Below, piece by piece: positions 24,724 through 36,504 of a DNA stretch of 64,000 bases; within the stretch, counting starts at the first letter, position 1; every line of letters begins with the position of its first letter. The stretch comes from Dolomedes plantarius (Eukaryota; Arthropoda; Arachnida; Araneae; Dolomedidae): the NCBI GenBank assembly GCA_907164885.2, contig OU015500.1, positions 55,869,159 through 55,933,158 of the forward strand, read 5' to 3'. A model generated the notes under the pieces. It was not told the origin of the DNA and ran no database searches. It was given only the letters and a program-made list of their open reading frames with translations. The position numbers were made by a program, and so were the translations under genes.

Positions 24724-25540
24724 TCTGTATATATAAAACAGTTTAACTGACTGATTGACTGACTGACTGGCTGACATATAACGCACAGACCAAACAGCTG
24801 GACCCAAAGGGCTGAAATTTTGGCGATTCTTCTTATAGTGTTAGGGGTGCACTAAGAGAGATTTTGAAAAATTCTTCTTGGATTTTTTTAAGTTACATTT
24901 TTCAGCTGTTTTTGTAACATTCTTTAAAGTTTGGATTTAAAATAATAATACGAGGGTTATAAAATTTGTATCACAATAACGATCCTAAAAATTCCTTTAA
25001 AATGAAATCGTTTTCGAATCTTTACCTTCCTTTTCTGATTTTTGGTAAATTTTTAAAGATTTGTTTTTAGAGCTTCAGGAAGAGTAGTGGTAAGTACAGT
25101 ACATGGGTCGGGCCCTCCACTGTTTCATTTTTAGAATTTAATTTGTTAAATGTTGATCACATGGGTTCTTTTCTTTTTGTGATACTTTAAACTATTTTTG
25201 CTTCACGTGCAACAACGAAAACGTAACAACGAAATAGTACCACGATATAATTCACGCGTTACAACGAAATAGACAAAAAATGTATATATTTTTTTTCTTC
25301 TTCGTAGTGCGGCAGACGATTGGACATTATCCAAAAAAATATTAAAATACAGTAAAAGAAATGTTTCTTAAACTGTACTATAATAACTGTACTATATTCT
25401 TTAGAATGTTCTACTAGATTTAATTTGAATATTTTCTTCTACATTATTTTGTCTTTAAAAATATCCGTTACGATTTTTTTATAATTTTTTTATACATCAA
25501 ATGCATACAATGATCGTTGTATTTACTAAAAATATATATA
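24724..25540 (+). mobile_element. Non-autonomous Helitron, 5' part
   Basis: Starts A|TCTGTATATATAAAACAG followed by GACTGACTGACTGG and a CAAACAGCTGGACCCAAAGG block. The same start, GACTGA run and interior (TTCTGATTTTTGGT, GACGATTGGACATTATCCAA, TTTGAATATTTTCTTCTA) occur in the complete minus-strand copy at 36505-37223. The expected CTAG 3' end is not present near 25540, so the copy is truncated or rearranged. Confidence 0.6.
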
Positions 25541-25826
25541 TTAAAAGTAATATTAAAATAAGAAAAATAACACAAATCATTATAAAGTACTATTAAAAGT
25601 AATATTAAAAATACAATAATAAACAGAATTTAAAAATATTATCATCGTAATAGAATGCTTTACAAATAATCACATTAAAGCTACATGTAAGCACATGAAA
25701 GCACATGTAAGCACATGTTGGCAATTTAGAAATATTCAATTAAACACTTTTAAAATTTTAAGAAAATTTTGCGGTTATGTTAGGAATTTGCTTTGAAAAG
25801 CACGCTACCGTACAGACATTTTCGTA

Positions 25827-27460
<1,634 letters not shown>

Positions 27461-27531
27461 TATTTAGGAAGCGGTCGCTCCGGAAGCGTTCCAGAGGGAC
27501 AGAACTGAGCTATTATTAGGATATATATGTA

Positions 27532-27537
<6 letters not shown>

Positions 27538-27580
<43 letters not shown>
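27538..27580. repeat. (TA)n microsatellite that received two Tc1 insertions
   Basis: About 21 TA units end exactly at the left end of the Tc1 element at 27581. After that element only TATATA remains before the next Tc1 starts at 28803. Confidence 0.95.
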
Positions 27581-27583
<3 letters not shown>

Positions 27584-28796
27584 TCAAGATCCAAAACATT
27601 ATGACCACCCCTACATTTTGAAATGAATTCGCCTGGATGACGTGGAAGGCACGTGATCAGGTGGAAGTGGTATTTAACTGCTGCTGGAGAGTCTGAAGAA
27701 TAATTCTTTCACTTACTTCTGTGTGTGATGGGAAAGGCTGCGGATCTAAGCGACTTTGATAGAGGGCAGATTATAATGGCTCGAAGGCTCGGAACAAGTA
27801 TTTCCGAAACTGCACGACTCGTGGGTTGTTCGCGACCTACAGTTGTTAGTACTTATGCAAAGTGGATGAATGAGGGTGAAACCCGCAGTAGACGACATGG
27901 TGTTGGACGTCCACACGCTATCAAAGAAAAAAGTCGTCGGAGACTGTCTCGCATGGTAAAGCAAAACCGGAGCCAGACATTGGCTCAGCTGACAGCCCAA
28001 TACAATGCAGGGCCAAGTAGAATAGTATCGCAGCACACTGTTCAGCGGACACTGTTGGATATGGGGCTACGCAGCAAACGTCACACGCGTGTGCCTTTGC
28101 TGACCAAGCGTCATCGCCAACTGTGCCTCCGCTGGGCCCGGGAACATCGCGACTGGTGCATGGATCAGTGGGAGAGAGTTGCTTGGTCAGATGAATAAAG
28201 GTTTGTCATTCAACACGCCGATGGCCGTGTCAGGATACGCCGTCTTCCAGGCGAACTGTTTCTCCCTCAATATACAGTAGGTCATACACAGGCCAGTGGT
28301 GGCGGTATTATATTTTGGGGGACGTTCTCTTGGGCGTCTCTGGGACCCGTGGTTGTGGTAGAGTAGACCATGAATGCTACAGGGTATCTGAACATCATTG
28401 CGGACCAGTTGCACCCTTACACGGCCTCTGTTTTTCCAGCTGGAAATGGAATGTTCCAACAGGACAACGCCCCGTGTCACAAGGCTAAAATTGTGTTGGA
28501 GCGGTTCCAGGAACATGCTGAATTTCAGTTAATGTCCTGGCCGCCTAACTCACCGGATCTCAATTCGATAGAACACATTTGGGATGTCATGGGACGGCAG
28601 CTCAGAGTTCAAAGACCACCAATTCGCAATATCTCGGATTTGCGTGACCGTTGCTTAAACATCTGGTACAATCTGTCTCCGGCCATCTACCAAGGACTTG
28701 TGGCATCCATGCCAAGGCGGGTTGAAGTTGTGTTGCGCGCCAAAGGTGGGCCAACTCGTTATTGACAGGTGGTCATAATCTTTCGGCTCTTGAGTG
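27581..28796 (+). mobile_element. Tc1-like element, DD35E type
   Basis: Inverted ends: left CACTCAAGATCCAAAACATT, right read backwards CACTCAAGAGCCGAAAGATT, then ATGACCACC on both. The flanks are TA. Length is 1216 bp. It contains one full-length transposase frame with only two nonsense codons, so it is among the better preserved elements here. Confidence 0.92.
27728..28765 (+). pseudogene. Tc1-family transposase, two premature stops
   Basis: The frame from ATG 27728 ([20 protein letters not shown]) to TGA at 28763 is collinear, 345 codons, the normal length for Tc1 transposases. Domains in order: first HTH (about residues 8-50, with [20 protein letters not shown]), a GRP-like linker around [10 protein letters not shown], a second HTH, and the DDE domain. 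WSDE holds the first Asp and is followed at once by TAA (28196) where related proteins have Ser before RF. A second stop (TAG, about 28361) follows VVVVE. QDNAPCHKAK holds the second Asp and SPDLNSIEHIWD the Glu, with 35 residues between (DD35E). It ends GGPTRY. Each stop is one substitution from a sense codon and no frameshift is seen. Confidence 0.92.
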
Positions 28797-28802
28797 TATA
28801 TA

Positions 28803-30216
28803 CACTCATATACAAAAAAATTAGCGCACCAAGAAATAATTGCGGGATCGTAACGAAACTTGCAATGAAGATACATGTAGGGGAGATATGAAAATGATTA
28901 GAAATGCAGCCTGATTGCGCATTACGTATAGCCGGTAGAGGCCGTTGAACATCGTACTCTGTGGAGTATAAAGCAGGTAACCAAAGCTTGTTTGAGTGTG
29001 CTGAATCATTTACAAAGGAAGAGCTGAGATAGACATGCCATTACGCCGTGTTCGAAGACAATATAAGCAGTTGTCGCAGTTTGAGAGGGGGAGAATCGTC
29101 GGGATGATGGAAGCTGGGTGGTCAGCTAGGCGAATAGCTCGTCAATTAGGCCGCTCTGATTGTGTTGTGAGAAGGTGTTGGGACCAGTGGACCCGAGAGA
29201 TGTCATGTACACGAAGACCAGGCTCAGGACTCCCTCGACAGACCAGTCGTCGAGAAGACCGCCACATCGTAAGAAATGCACACGTACAGCCAACTGCTTC
29301 ATCGTCTGCCATACAGGCACAGGTAGCACCTTCACTACGGGCCTCAGTGTCTTCTCGAACCATACGAAGGCGCCTGGCTGAAGGACAGTTGGTATCGCGG
29401 CGCCCATTACGTGTGCTGCCCTTGACGCCCACCCATCGACGCCTCCGTTTGGAGTTTTGCCGCGCACGAGGAAACTGGACTGCAGCGGAATGGAACCAGG
29501 TGGTCTTTAGCGACGAATCCAGAGTCAATCTCGGCAGTGATGACAATCGTGTTTGTGTGTGGAGAGCCCGTGGTGAACGCTTCAATCCTGCCTTTGCTGT
29601 GCAGCGACACATCGCTCCCACAGCTGGTGTGATGGTATGGGGTGCCATTGCCTACAATACATGGTCACCCCTAGTATTGTTCCATGGCACCATGTCAGCC
29701 CAGCGGTATGTTCATGAAATCCTGCAACCACATGTGTTGCCACTCATGCAACGGCTCCCAGGAGCCATTTTTCAACAAGACAACGCTCGGCCTCATACGT
29801 CAGGGTGTCACAAGACTGTCTCCGCACTGTTACTACCCTTCCTTGGCCTGCCCGATCCACAGATTTGTCTCCAATCGAGCATATGTGGGATCATTTGGGA
29901 CGACGAGTTGGGCATCCCACAAGTTTGAACGAACTAAATGCAAGGTTACAGCAAATATGGAACGAAATGTCTCAAGACATCATACAGAACTTGTATGACT
30001 CAATGCTCGATCGTATCGCATCGTGCATTCGAACTAGAGGGGGTCCAACGGAGTATTAACTCCTCCGTTCTTTTACCTTTTTCTCTGAAATAAATTATCA
30101 ATTTTCTTTGATTTTCTTATCATTTACTTATATCAAAGTAGTCATTACGTATGTAAAACTTCATTTCATTTTGACCACTCCTTCTTGGTGCGCTGATTTT
30201 TTTTTGTCCATGACTG
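28803..30216 (+). mobile_element. Tc1-like element adjacent to the previous one
   Basis: Inverted ends: left CACTCATATACAAAAAAATT followed by AGCGCACCAAGAA, right read backwards CAGTCATGGACAAAAAAAAA followed by TCAGCGCACCAAGAA. TA lies on both sides (28801-28802 and 30217-30218). Length is 1414 bp. It is separated from the preceding Tc1 by only TATATA and points the same way, but has different ends and transposase, so it is a separate family and not a tandem copy. Confidence 0.9.
29035..30059 (+). pseudogene. Tc1-family transposase, single frameshift
   Basis: From MPLRRVRRQYKQLSQFERGR (29035) the frame is open to the second catalytic Asp. First HTH: GRIVGMMEAGWSARRIARQL. Linker: TRRPGSGLPRQTSR. 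Second HTH: TIRRRLAEGQLVSRR. Catalytic blocks: VVFSDESRVNLGSDDNRVCV and QQDNARPHT. Just after this, near 29800, one base is missing and the C-terminal part continues in another frame from 29805 (LPWPARSTDLSPIEHMWDHL ... RGGPTEY). About 32 residues would lie between the second Asp and the Glu, shorter than DD34E. Apart from the frameshift no stops are present, suggesting fairly recent inactivation. Length would be about 341 residues. Confidence 0.92.
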
Positions 30217-30281
30217 TATAAACGACTCCAGATAAACGTATCCCACTATTTTAACCGGGAGCAATAATCTAGTCAATGATC

Positions 30282-30835
30282 ACTGACGACAGACAGCTCA
30301 TTCGAGAACTTGGATTGCATACGATTTTACGAGCGAGAAAGGAATAAAATGAAGAATTCAGACACTACAATATTCTGTCATTGAACTTAGACGCAGTTTC
30401 ATATATAGAGCTTTTTGATTGGCAGAAATATAATTTGACGGAATCCCCAATAACATCTTGCTTGACAGAAGAGGATTTGAGAAATTTGATTTCCAGTGGA
30501 GAGTGTATAGCTCAATACTTCAGAACCCTAAAATATCCTTGCCACATCCAAAGCGTTGAACGTTTCGTGAAACTAGTAACAGAGGTTTCTGCCGCTGTGT
30601 GCGGAGAAAATAAGTGTGACATTTTAGTTAGAACCCCAACAGGGTCGAGATAAGCTATACCATCAATTGAACCAAATGCGAGTACCGAGTAAAATTGGAA
30701 TAATAGCAAGGGCAAAGGAAACAAGTTACCATATCGTTGGGGGGATGGGTGGGCACGGGAGGAACTTGCAATGCAACCACGTCCCCGTGATGAGTTATGG
30801 GTGATGAGTTCTGAATTTTATTTCAGAAAAAAGTG
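30282..30835 (+). pseudogene. Second copy of the unknown gene found in the 8-kb long-TIR element
   Basis: Begins DDRQLIRELGLHTILRARKE in one frame, then SYIELFDWQKYNLTESPITS, and PCHIQSVERFVKLVTEVSAA with VCGENKCDILVRT (to 30653). After a stop come LPYRWGDGWARE and ELAMQPRPRDELWVM (to about 30810). The order and motifs match 9165-9660: LGFRRIMK, WKKCSLTEPPLTK, PCRTQDVERAVKIVSE and PPRGEFWV. The two proteins are clearly different copies of one gene family. No long inverted repeats flank this copy within view. A poly-A and (TA)n tract lies downstream at 30996. Confidence 0.6.
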
Positions 30836-30995
30836 AAGAGCGGCGTACAAAACTAAAGGAATATACATGTTTAACTGTATGGTAAAAATCTGCTAAAAAC
30901 CACCGTAGAAATGGAGACGGAAGCTATTTTTTGTTTTTCCTAAAACTCTCAATACGTGACCCATCCACCAGTACCCAACTTTTCCGCACTCAGGC

Positions 30996-30997
30996 AA

Positions 30998-31048
<51 letters not shown>
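30996..31048. repeat. Poly-A run followed by (TA)n
   Basis: About 19 A residues run directly into about 16 TA units. The poly-A start could be the tail of an old retroposed sequence, but no body was recognised upstream. Confidence 0.9.
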
Positions 31049-31050
<2 letters not shown>

Positions 31051-32108
31051 AAATTATTGTAAATATCTCTCACCTTATCCAATAAAACATAATTACATTG
31101 AAAGGGCTCATTATCGGGTCAATTTGATGTCTATTATATTATTAAAATCGTATTATCTGTTAATAATATGTAGAGACGTTATAATTATATCAAAAGTAAT
31201 TTATGTACACCTTAGTTTCAGAATACAAAATATATGAATGATATATCAGTTTCCGATTAAGCAACACATGAACAATTTAAGTTTTTAAGATGAATCCGGT
31301 GTGCAAAATTAATAATAATTTATGTATTTTTAACTAAATTCTCTCCTTCAAAAGCATATTTTCTCTAAAAGATTAATTACCTAACATAGTTATTAGGGGA
31401 TTCCTATTTTGGAGCCGTGTATATAATTGATGTTTATATTTTTAAAAATTTTATTGTAGCATAAATCTTTAAAAGTCTTATGTTATTTATGAACCTATTA
31501 ATGATATCTTGAACATTTAAGAGAACTATAGTTACCATGTATTTCAAGATTTATTAATATATAATTTTCACAAAGGAAATCAGATTTTCATAAAGGGAAA
31601 TAATATATAACAGTTCAATTTTTAACAGGAGACGAATACTAAATTTTTTGTAGTCGTCAGTGCCACGAGTGGTTCAAGCTTCGATGAAAACACACAGTTC
31701 ATATATTTACAATATAATTATTAAGCCATCATGTGAGAGTGCGACTTAAGTTGACCCTCCATGAAGCGTCCTAAGGGATATCTAAAGGGAGTAAAAGTAG
31801 AAAGGCAATTATGAGTGACGTAACACCTCGACATTCCTGAAATTTTTTTGCTCAGTCAGCAATTTTATCATTCATGATTTCTTATAAGGTTATAATTTAG
31901 AAGCCTAAATATTACAAGCTAACTATTTATCTCGGTCATATTTAGCTCTAGCTGGAAGGACACCTGAAGATACATATAAAATTTACTAAAAGTTCTACAC
32001 GGGTTAGTAAAATTAGGAATTAATCGATCAAATTTAGTTAGGGAATAAGTTTTATAACGTTAGATACTGAGGTATTTTTTCTGGTATAACATTCATACAT
32101 ATATACAA

Positions 32109-32109
<1 letters not shown>
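31049..32109. other. AT-rich intergenic DNA, nothing recognised
   Basis: Only short frames and no repeat structure that I can support. Confidence 0.4.

Positions 32110-32171
<62 letters not shown>
32110..32171. repeat. (CA)n(TA)n(CA)n microsatellite
   Basis: A (CA)10 run, about 18 TA units and a short CA run end at the left inverted repeat of the Tc1 element. Confidence 0.95.
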
Positions 32172-32174
<3 letters not shown>

Positions 32175-32404
32175 TCTGTCACAAAAAATAACCACCCAGA
32201 AGAAATCGAACTACTATCACGAAACATGTCAGGATTGTAGTCTGGTAAGAGATGTGCAAATGATTAAAATTTCGACGCCAATGAGACAAGGGTAAGTGCG
32301 CCATGCGCATATGAGATGCGCAGCTTGGAGAGTTTAAAAGCGCGATTGCTCGTGCTACAGTGTTATTCAAACAAATCTGCTTACTTGGATGGCCTCAGTC
32401 GGAG

Positions 32405-32985
32405 CGATATGGTAGTTGCTCGGTGTTGGCAAAAATGGATCACGGAAGGGATAGTTTACCGTCTCCGAGCGTCAGGGCGTCCCAGGAACACTAATGCCCG
32501 CGAGGATCGCGCAATCATAAGAGCGGACACGTCTGCACCAACAACGCGCTATAATCGTTTCGACGCCATTTACCACCTTCGAGACATCCGGTAGTATCAA
32601 GGGAAACCATCCGGAGTCGACTGACCGACGCAAATATGAGGAGCCGACGTCCATTAACACGCCTACCACTGACCCCGCATCATAGGTAGTGTCGATTGGA
32701 TTTTTAATTACTTCGGGCAAGCTGGAGTGTGAACGACTAAAGGCGTGTGATCTTCAGCGATGAATACTGATTCAGTCTCAATGCTGATGACCAGCGCATA
32801 CACGTGTGGAGGCGGCTAGGCCAACTGTCCGATCCGGCTTTTGTTGTCGAGAGGCATACGGTGATTACACAAGGTGTGACAGTGTGGAGAGCGATTTGTT
32901 GGGAAACATAATCACCTCTAGTCGTCCTTCAGCGCACTTTGACGTCACGCAGTTACGTAGACGAGATTTAACACTTCATAGGGCG
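32405..32985 (+). pseudogene. Tc1 transposase, N-terminal half
   Basis: Reads SRSDMVVARCWQKWITEG (HTH), GRPRNTNAREDRAI (linker) and, across stops and frameshifts, VIFSDE (first catalytic Asp, near 32753), RIHVWRRLGQLSDPAFVVER, and RSYVDEILTPHR close to the insertion point (about 32980). The usual first residues are not readable. Heavily decayed. Confidence 0.8.
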
Positions 32986-33014
32986 CGTTGATCTGACAGA
33001 TACACGCGTGTTAA

Positions 33015-33919
33015 GGTGACTGCCTACGTTTAAAATGCCATTTTTGAATATTTTGATCAATTTAATTTTTTGCAAGAATCTTGTAAATCAATCTTTTTTC
33101 TTTTCAAAACAGTTTTGATTTTCATTCTACGTCAATTAGAAGCAGAGTTATAGCTATTTTAAAAAACATCGTCTAATACAAAATTTAAGTGACAAACAAC
33201 TTTAAATGGGACCATTTTTTGACCATTTTGGTCAATTTTATTTTTTGCAAGAATCTTGTAATTCAATCTTTTCTCTTTTCAAAACCGCTTAGATTTTCAT
33301 TCTACATCAATTAGAAACAGAGTTATAGCTATTTTAAAAAACATCGTCTAATACAAAATTGAAGTGACAAACAACTTTAAAGGCTTTTTTCTCAGAATTA
33401 TGTTTTTTAGCAAAAATCTCTACCGTTATCATAATATTTCAGATAATAATGCATATAATTTGAGAAAATTTTCAGGAAATGTTTTAGATGCTATTGTTAA
33501 TGAAATGACGTAAAATAATTGATGTATAATAAATAGTTTTTTGTTTGGGGGTGTTTTTATAAGGAAAGGAATGACGAATTGGGGAAAATTTTCATATTGG
33601 AACATAAAATTGTCTGTATTATTTTTGCATTTCAAAATTTCTCTTAGATTGTAGGTCATTTTGAAGATAACTGTTATATGTATCATGTGTCCGAAGGAAA
33701 TTAAAATAGTAGCATTAGAATTTTGTTCAGAGTGATAAGCGTTTTAGCTAAATTTCATTAAAAATTACTTCAAATTGACCAATTTATAAAAAAGTATGGT
33801 GTTTACAGGAAAGTTTTTTTTTATTTTTTATTTTTAAATGCTGTTTTACCATATGAGACCAAAAAATCCTTAAAAAAACAATTTTTTTAAAAAATTGGCT
33901 CCGAACGTAGGCAGTCACC
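33015..33919. mobile_element. 905-bp MITE with TTAA target sites
   Basis: Perfect inverted ends GGTGACTGCCTACGTT (33015-33030 and 33904-33919), each bounded by TTAA (33011-33014 and 33920-33923). TTAA duplication is the hallmark of piggyBac-type insertion. The interior contains a tandem duplication of about 170 bp, with the text TTTTTTGCAAGAATCTTGTA and AGAGTTATAGCTATTTTAAA in both copies, starting near 33060 and 33235. No coding capacity. Confidence 0.9.
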
Positions 33920-34162
33920 TTAATATCTATGCTTTTGTCCCCTAAAACTTGTTCTGACGACTTTACCTTATCCGTATATGTCTATCTGACCACCTGCTAC
34001 TTTGGAATGCAGTAACGACCAGTTCCGTGTAGGAGTATTTCCCGTTTTGAAGATTTTTTTATGTTTTGTATCTGTTAGATACACGCGTCCGATAACGTTT
34101 CTCTCTCGATGCTTTACGGAAGTATCAAGATTCCCTGTACGTTTTTTATTTATCTTTTCCCA

Positions 34163-34693
34163 TGATGAGTGCTAAACGCTTTTTAGATATGAATAATCAA
34201 AAAGATATTGAGCTAGTTCATAGTATTATATTTAGTGATGGAAATTAGGAATTAAATGCTGAAGAATTTTATGAAAGTGATGATGACGAAGAAGATATTT
34301 TAGAAACATGTGAAGTTGATCCTGATGGCAGTGAAAGTGATTATAATGACACAGAATTTGATTATGATGCTAATAATGATGATTTGTATGTAGGAAAACA
34401 CAATAGTACTAAATGGGCAAAATGGATTAGATGAAAAAATTGTCAAAGGTAGATCGCAGAATATTAGCACAAAATTACCTGGAGTAATCGGAAGTGCGAA
34501 AGGTATAAATCTATATACGGTTCTTGGAACTGCTTTTTTATGACGAAATGTTGTAAATAATTGTGAATGCAATAAAAGATACATTTCTGCAGTTTCTAAT
34601 CTATGTATTGGAGAAAGAGATGCAAGACTAACAGATAATATTGAAATAAAAGCCTTTATTGGTTTACTTCTAATAGCTGATGTTCTGTGAAAA
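34163..34693 (+). pseudogene. piggyBac-type transposase, N-terminal remnant
   Basis: MMSAKRFLDMNNQKDIELV (34163) leads into a strongly acidic region (ESDDDEEDILETCEVD) typical of piggyBac N-termini. After further stops come CIGERDARLTDN and IEIKAFIGLLLIADVL, resembling the conserved start of the piggyBac DDE-containing domain. No catalytic Asp region remains. A repeated AGATACACGCGT (near 32999 and 34077) flanks the MITE-containing part of this relic and may be a subterminal repeat of the piggyBac element. Confidence 0.65.
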
Positions 34694-34894
34694 ATAAAAA
34701 TTGTAAATTTTTTTTTAAAAACTAGAAACATGTCCGGGTGTAAAAGCCTGGACCTAAAAAGAATATAAATCGAAGATTTAAAGTAATACAAATTAACAGA
34801 AAACACATAAAACAGAGATGAATCTGACATATACACCGCGCTTGATGACGCAAGTTTCGAGACTAGCCCGACGGAGTGTTAGCGCCAGTAGTAC

Positions 34895-35220
34895 TGCCTA
34901 TGCTATGAAATTGCCTAGGGACCATTTATCAACAAGACAACGCTCGTCCACATACTGCGCGACACTCCCGACAATGTCTTCAAGAATATGACGTACTCCT
35001 ATGGCCTGTCAGATCACCATCCCTCTGGCCAATAGAACACGTCTGGGACGTGATTGGAAGGCAACTGCACCCATCCTGGAATACTGGTGAATTAACTGCT
35101 CAGTTGCAAAGATTATGGCACGATCTTCCGCAGGAGGTCAAAGGTGACCTGATTGATTCGATGCCACGCCGTGTTTCAGCTTGCTAAGCTTTCAGAGATG
35201 GATTTACTACTTACTGATTT
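34895..35220 (+). pseudogene. Tc1 transposase, C-terminal half
   Basis: Continuation of the split transposase. QQDNARPHTARHSRQCLQEY holds the second catalytic Asp and WPIEHVWDVIGRQLHPSW the Glu, with about 32 residues between. It then reads LQRLWHDLPQEVKGD and ends GFTTY after an internal stop. Residues closely match the minus-strand fragment at 6188-6406. Confidence 0.85.
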
Positions 35221-35344
35221 GTAACATTTTTGATGTCATATCTTCTTAAACGGTCTGTTCTTCTGAATTTGTGATCATTTGCTTATCTCTCATCATACAC
35301 TACATACATGTTTAGTTTCGTGATAGTAACGCGTTTCCTTCTGG

Positions 35345-35348
<4 letters not shown>

Positions 35349-35392
<44 letters not shown>
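35349..35392. repeat. (TA)n microsatellite at the Tc1 right end
   Basis: About 21 TA units occupy the place where the terminal repeat (expected to contain GCATATATTTTTTGTGAC) should be. Confidence 0.95.
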
Positions 35393-35395
<3 letters not shown>

Positions 35396-36218
35396 ACAGG
35401 AAAACGCGTCTTCCTAAATTATTTTACTTTAAAGCGTATTCTAAATTCTCTTTTTAATAAAGCACGACCCCTTTTCCAAAAATGCGACCTAAAAGTAAAG
35501 TAAGTATAATTTATCGTAGCCCTGCAGATCATTAAGCAGGCATGTGAAGTATCTGAACTCAATAACATACCCAGATATGAGTGTTCGAAGTTTATGAGAT
35601 TTCGAATGTCAGTATAGTGTCAAAATTCTTGAAGAGCCCTCGAATCACTCTGAAGTTATGTCTTTATAACGTCAAAATCCACTTTGCAAGAACTTTATGG
35701 GCCACTTATCCTACGCCCAGTTCAACAGTTCGCATGTTTTAACAAGCGTGGGATCTAGCAGTAAAGTCCCCGGTAAACTGAAGTGGACACGTGAACTCCA
35801 CGAATCTGAAGTCGCCCAATTAAAAATTAAGTAGTTTAGGCCCTCTGGCGAAAATATTGCAAAACACCCATTTAATATTGCATGAACGCAAGACTTTTCT
35901 CTCTCTTCGTTTCTAACTGTTGTTGCTGTCGGATATGCTGTCCGCTCCCTCTTCGTTTCTAATTTTTTTTGCTGTCGGACATGCTGTCCGCTCCTGTATG
36001 TTTATACGTCCCGTCCTGGCATAGACGCCGGACAAGTCATGTGGCCGCTGCAGCCTTCGCGATCCTTCATAATTGAATAAAAGTGATTTCCTGGATATCG
36101 TCGGAAATGTGTGTTTCTCATCAATGGCTCCATGTTTGTTCCTACTAAATTTCGTCAGTGTTTTCCTGGATCAACACTTCGCCCGACTGCATCTAAATTT
36201 TCCAAATGTGATTATTAT
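35393..36218 (+). repeat. LTR-like stretch with a 46-bp tandem repeat
   Basis: More balanced base composition than its surroundings. Two tandem 46-bp units (35904-35949 and 35950-35994) share TCTTCGTTTCTAA and ATGCTGTCCGCTCC. An AATAAA signal lies at about 36077, followed by CCTGGAT... text and CAACACTTCGCCCGACTGCA. This resembles the R-U5 part of a solo LTR. No paired LTR, primer-binding site or clear TG...CA ends were found, so the class is uncertain. Confidence 0.35.
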
Positions 36219-36433
<215 letters not shown>

Positions 36434-36504
36434 GTAATTCAAATTTATAGTATTAATTTTTAAATGATTATATATGTATATATGGCAGTAATAATATATG
36501 CCCA

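Larger units (their letters stand above)
32172..35392 (+). mobile_element. Tc1-like element interrupted by a piggyBac-type insertion
   Basis: The left end reads CACTCTGTCACAAAAAATAA followed by CACCCAGAAG, and the right end near 35330-35350 is the inverted partner, ending CCTTCTGGGTGCATATATAT. The last bases have dissolved into (TA)n (35349-35392). The same family is present in truncated form at 6043-6406. The transposase frame is cut after LTPHR-like text near 32979, and its C-terminal half resumes near 34895. The intervening 1.9 kb is foreign: a piggyBac relic that itself holds a TTAA-flanked MITE. Confidence 0.85.

Noticed and set aside
29126..29648. Minus-strand frames of 113-168 codons
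   Set aside because: Antisense shadows of a well-supported Tc1 transposase.
33429..34836. Minus-strand frames of 85 and 178 codons
   Set aside because: AT-rich antisense frames over the TTAA MITE and the acidic piggyBac relic, with no domain.
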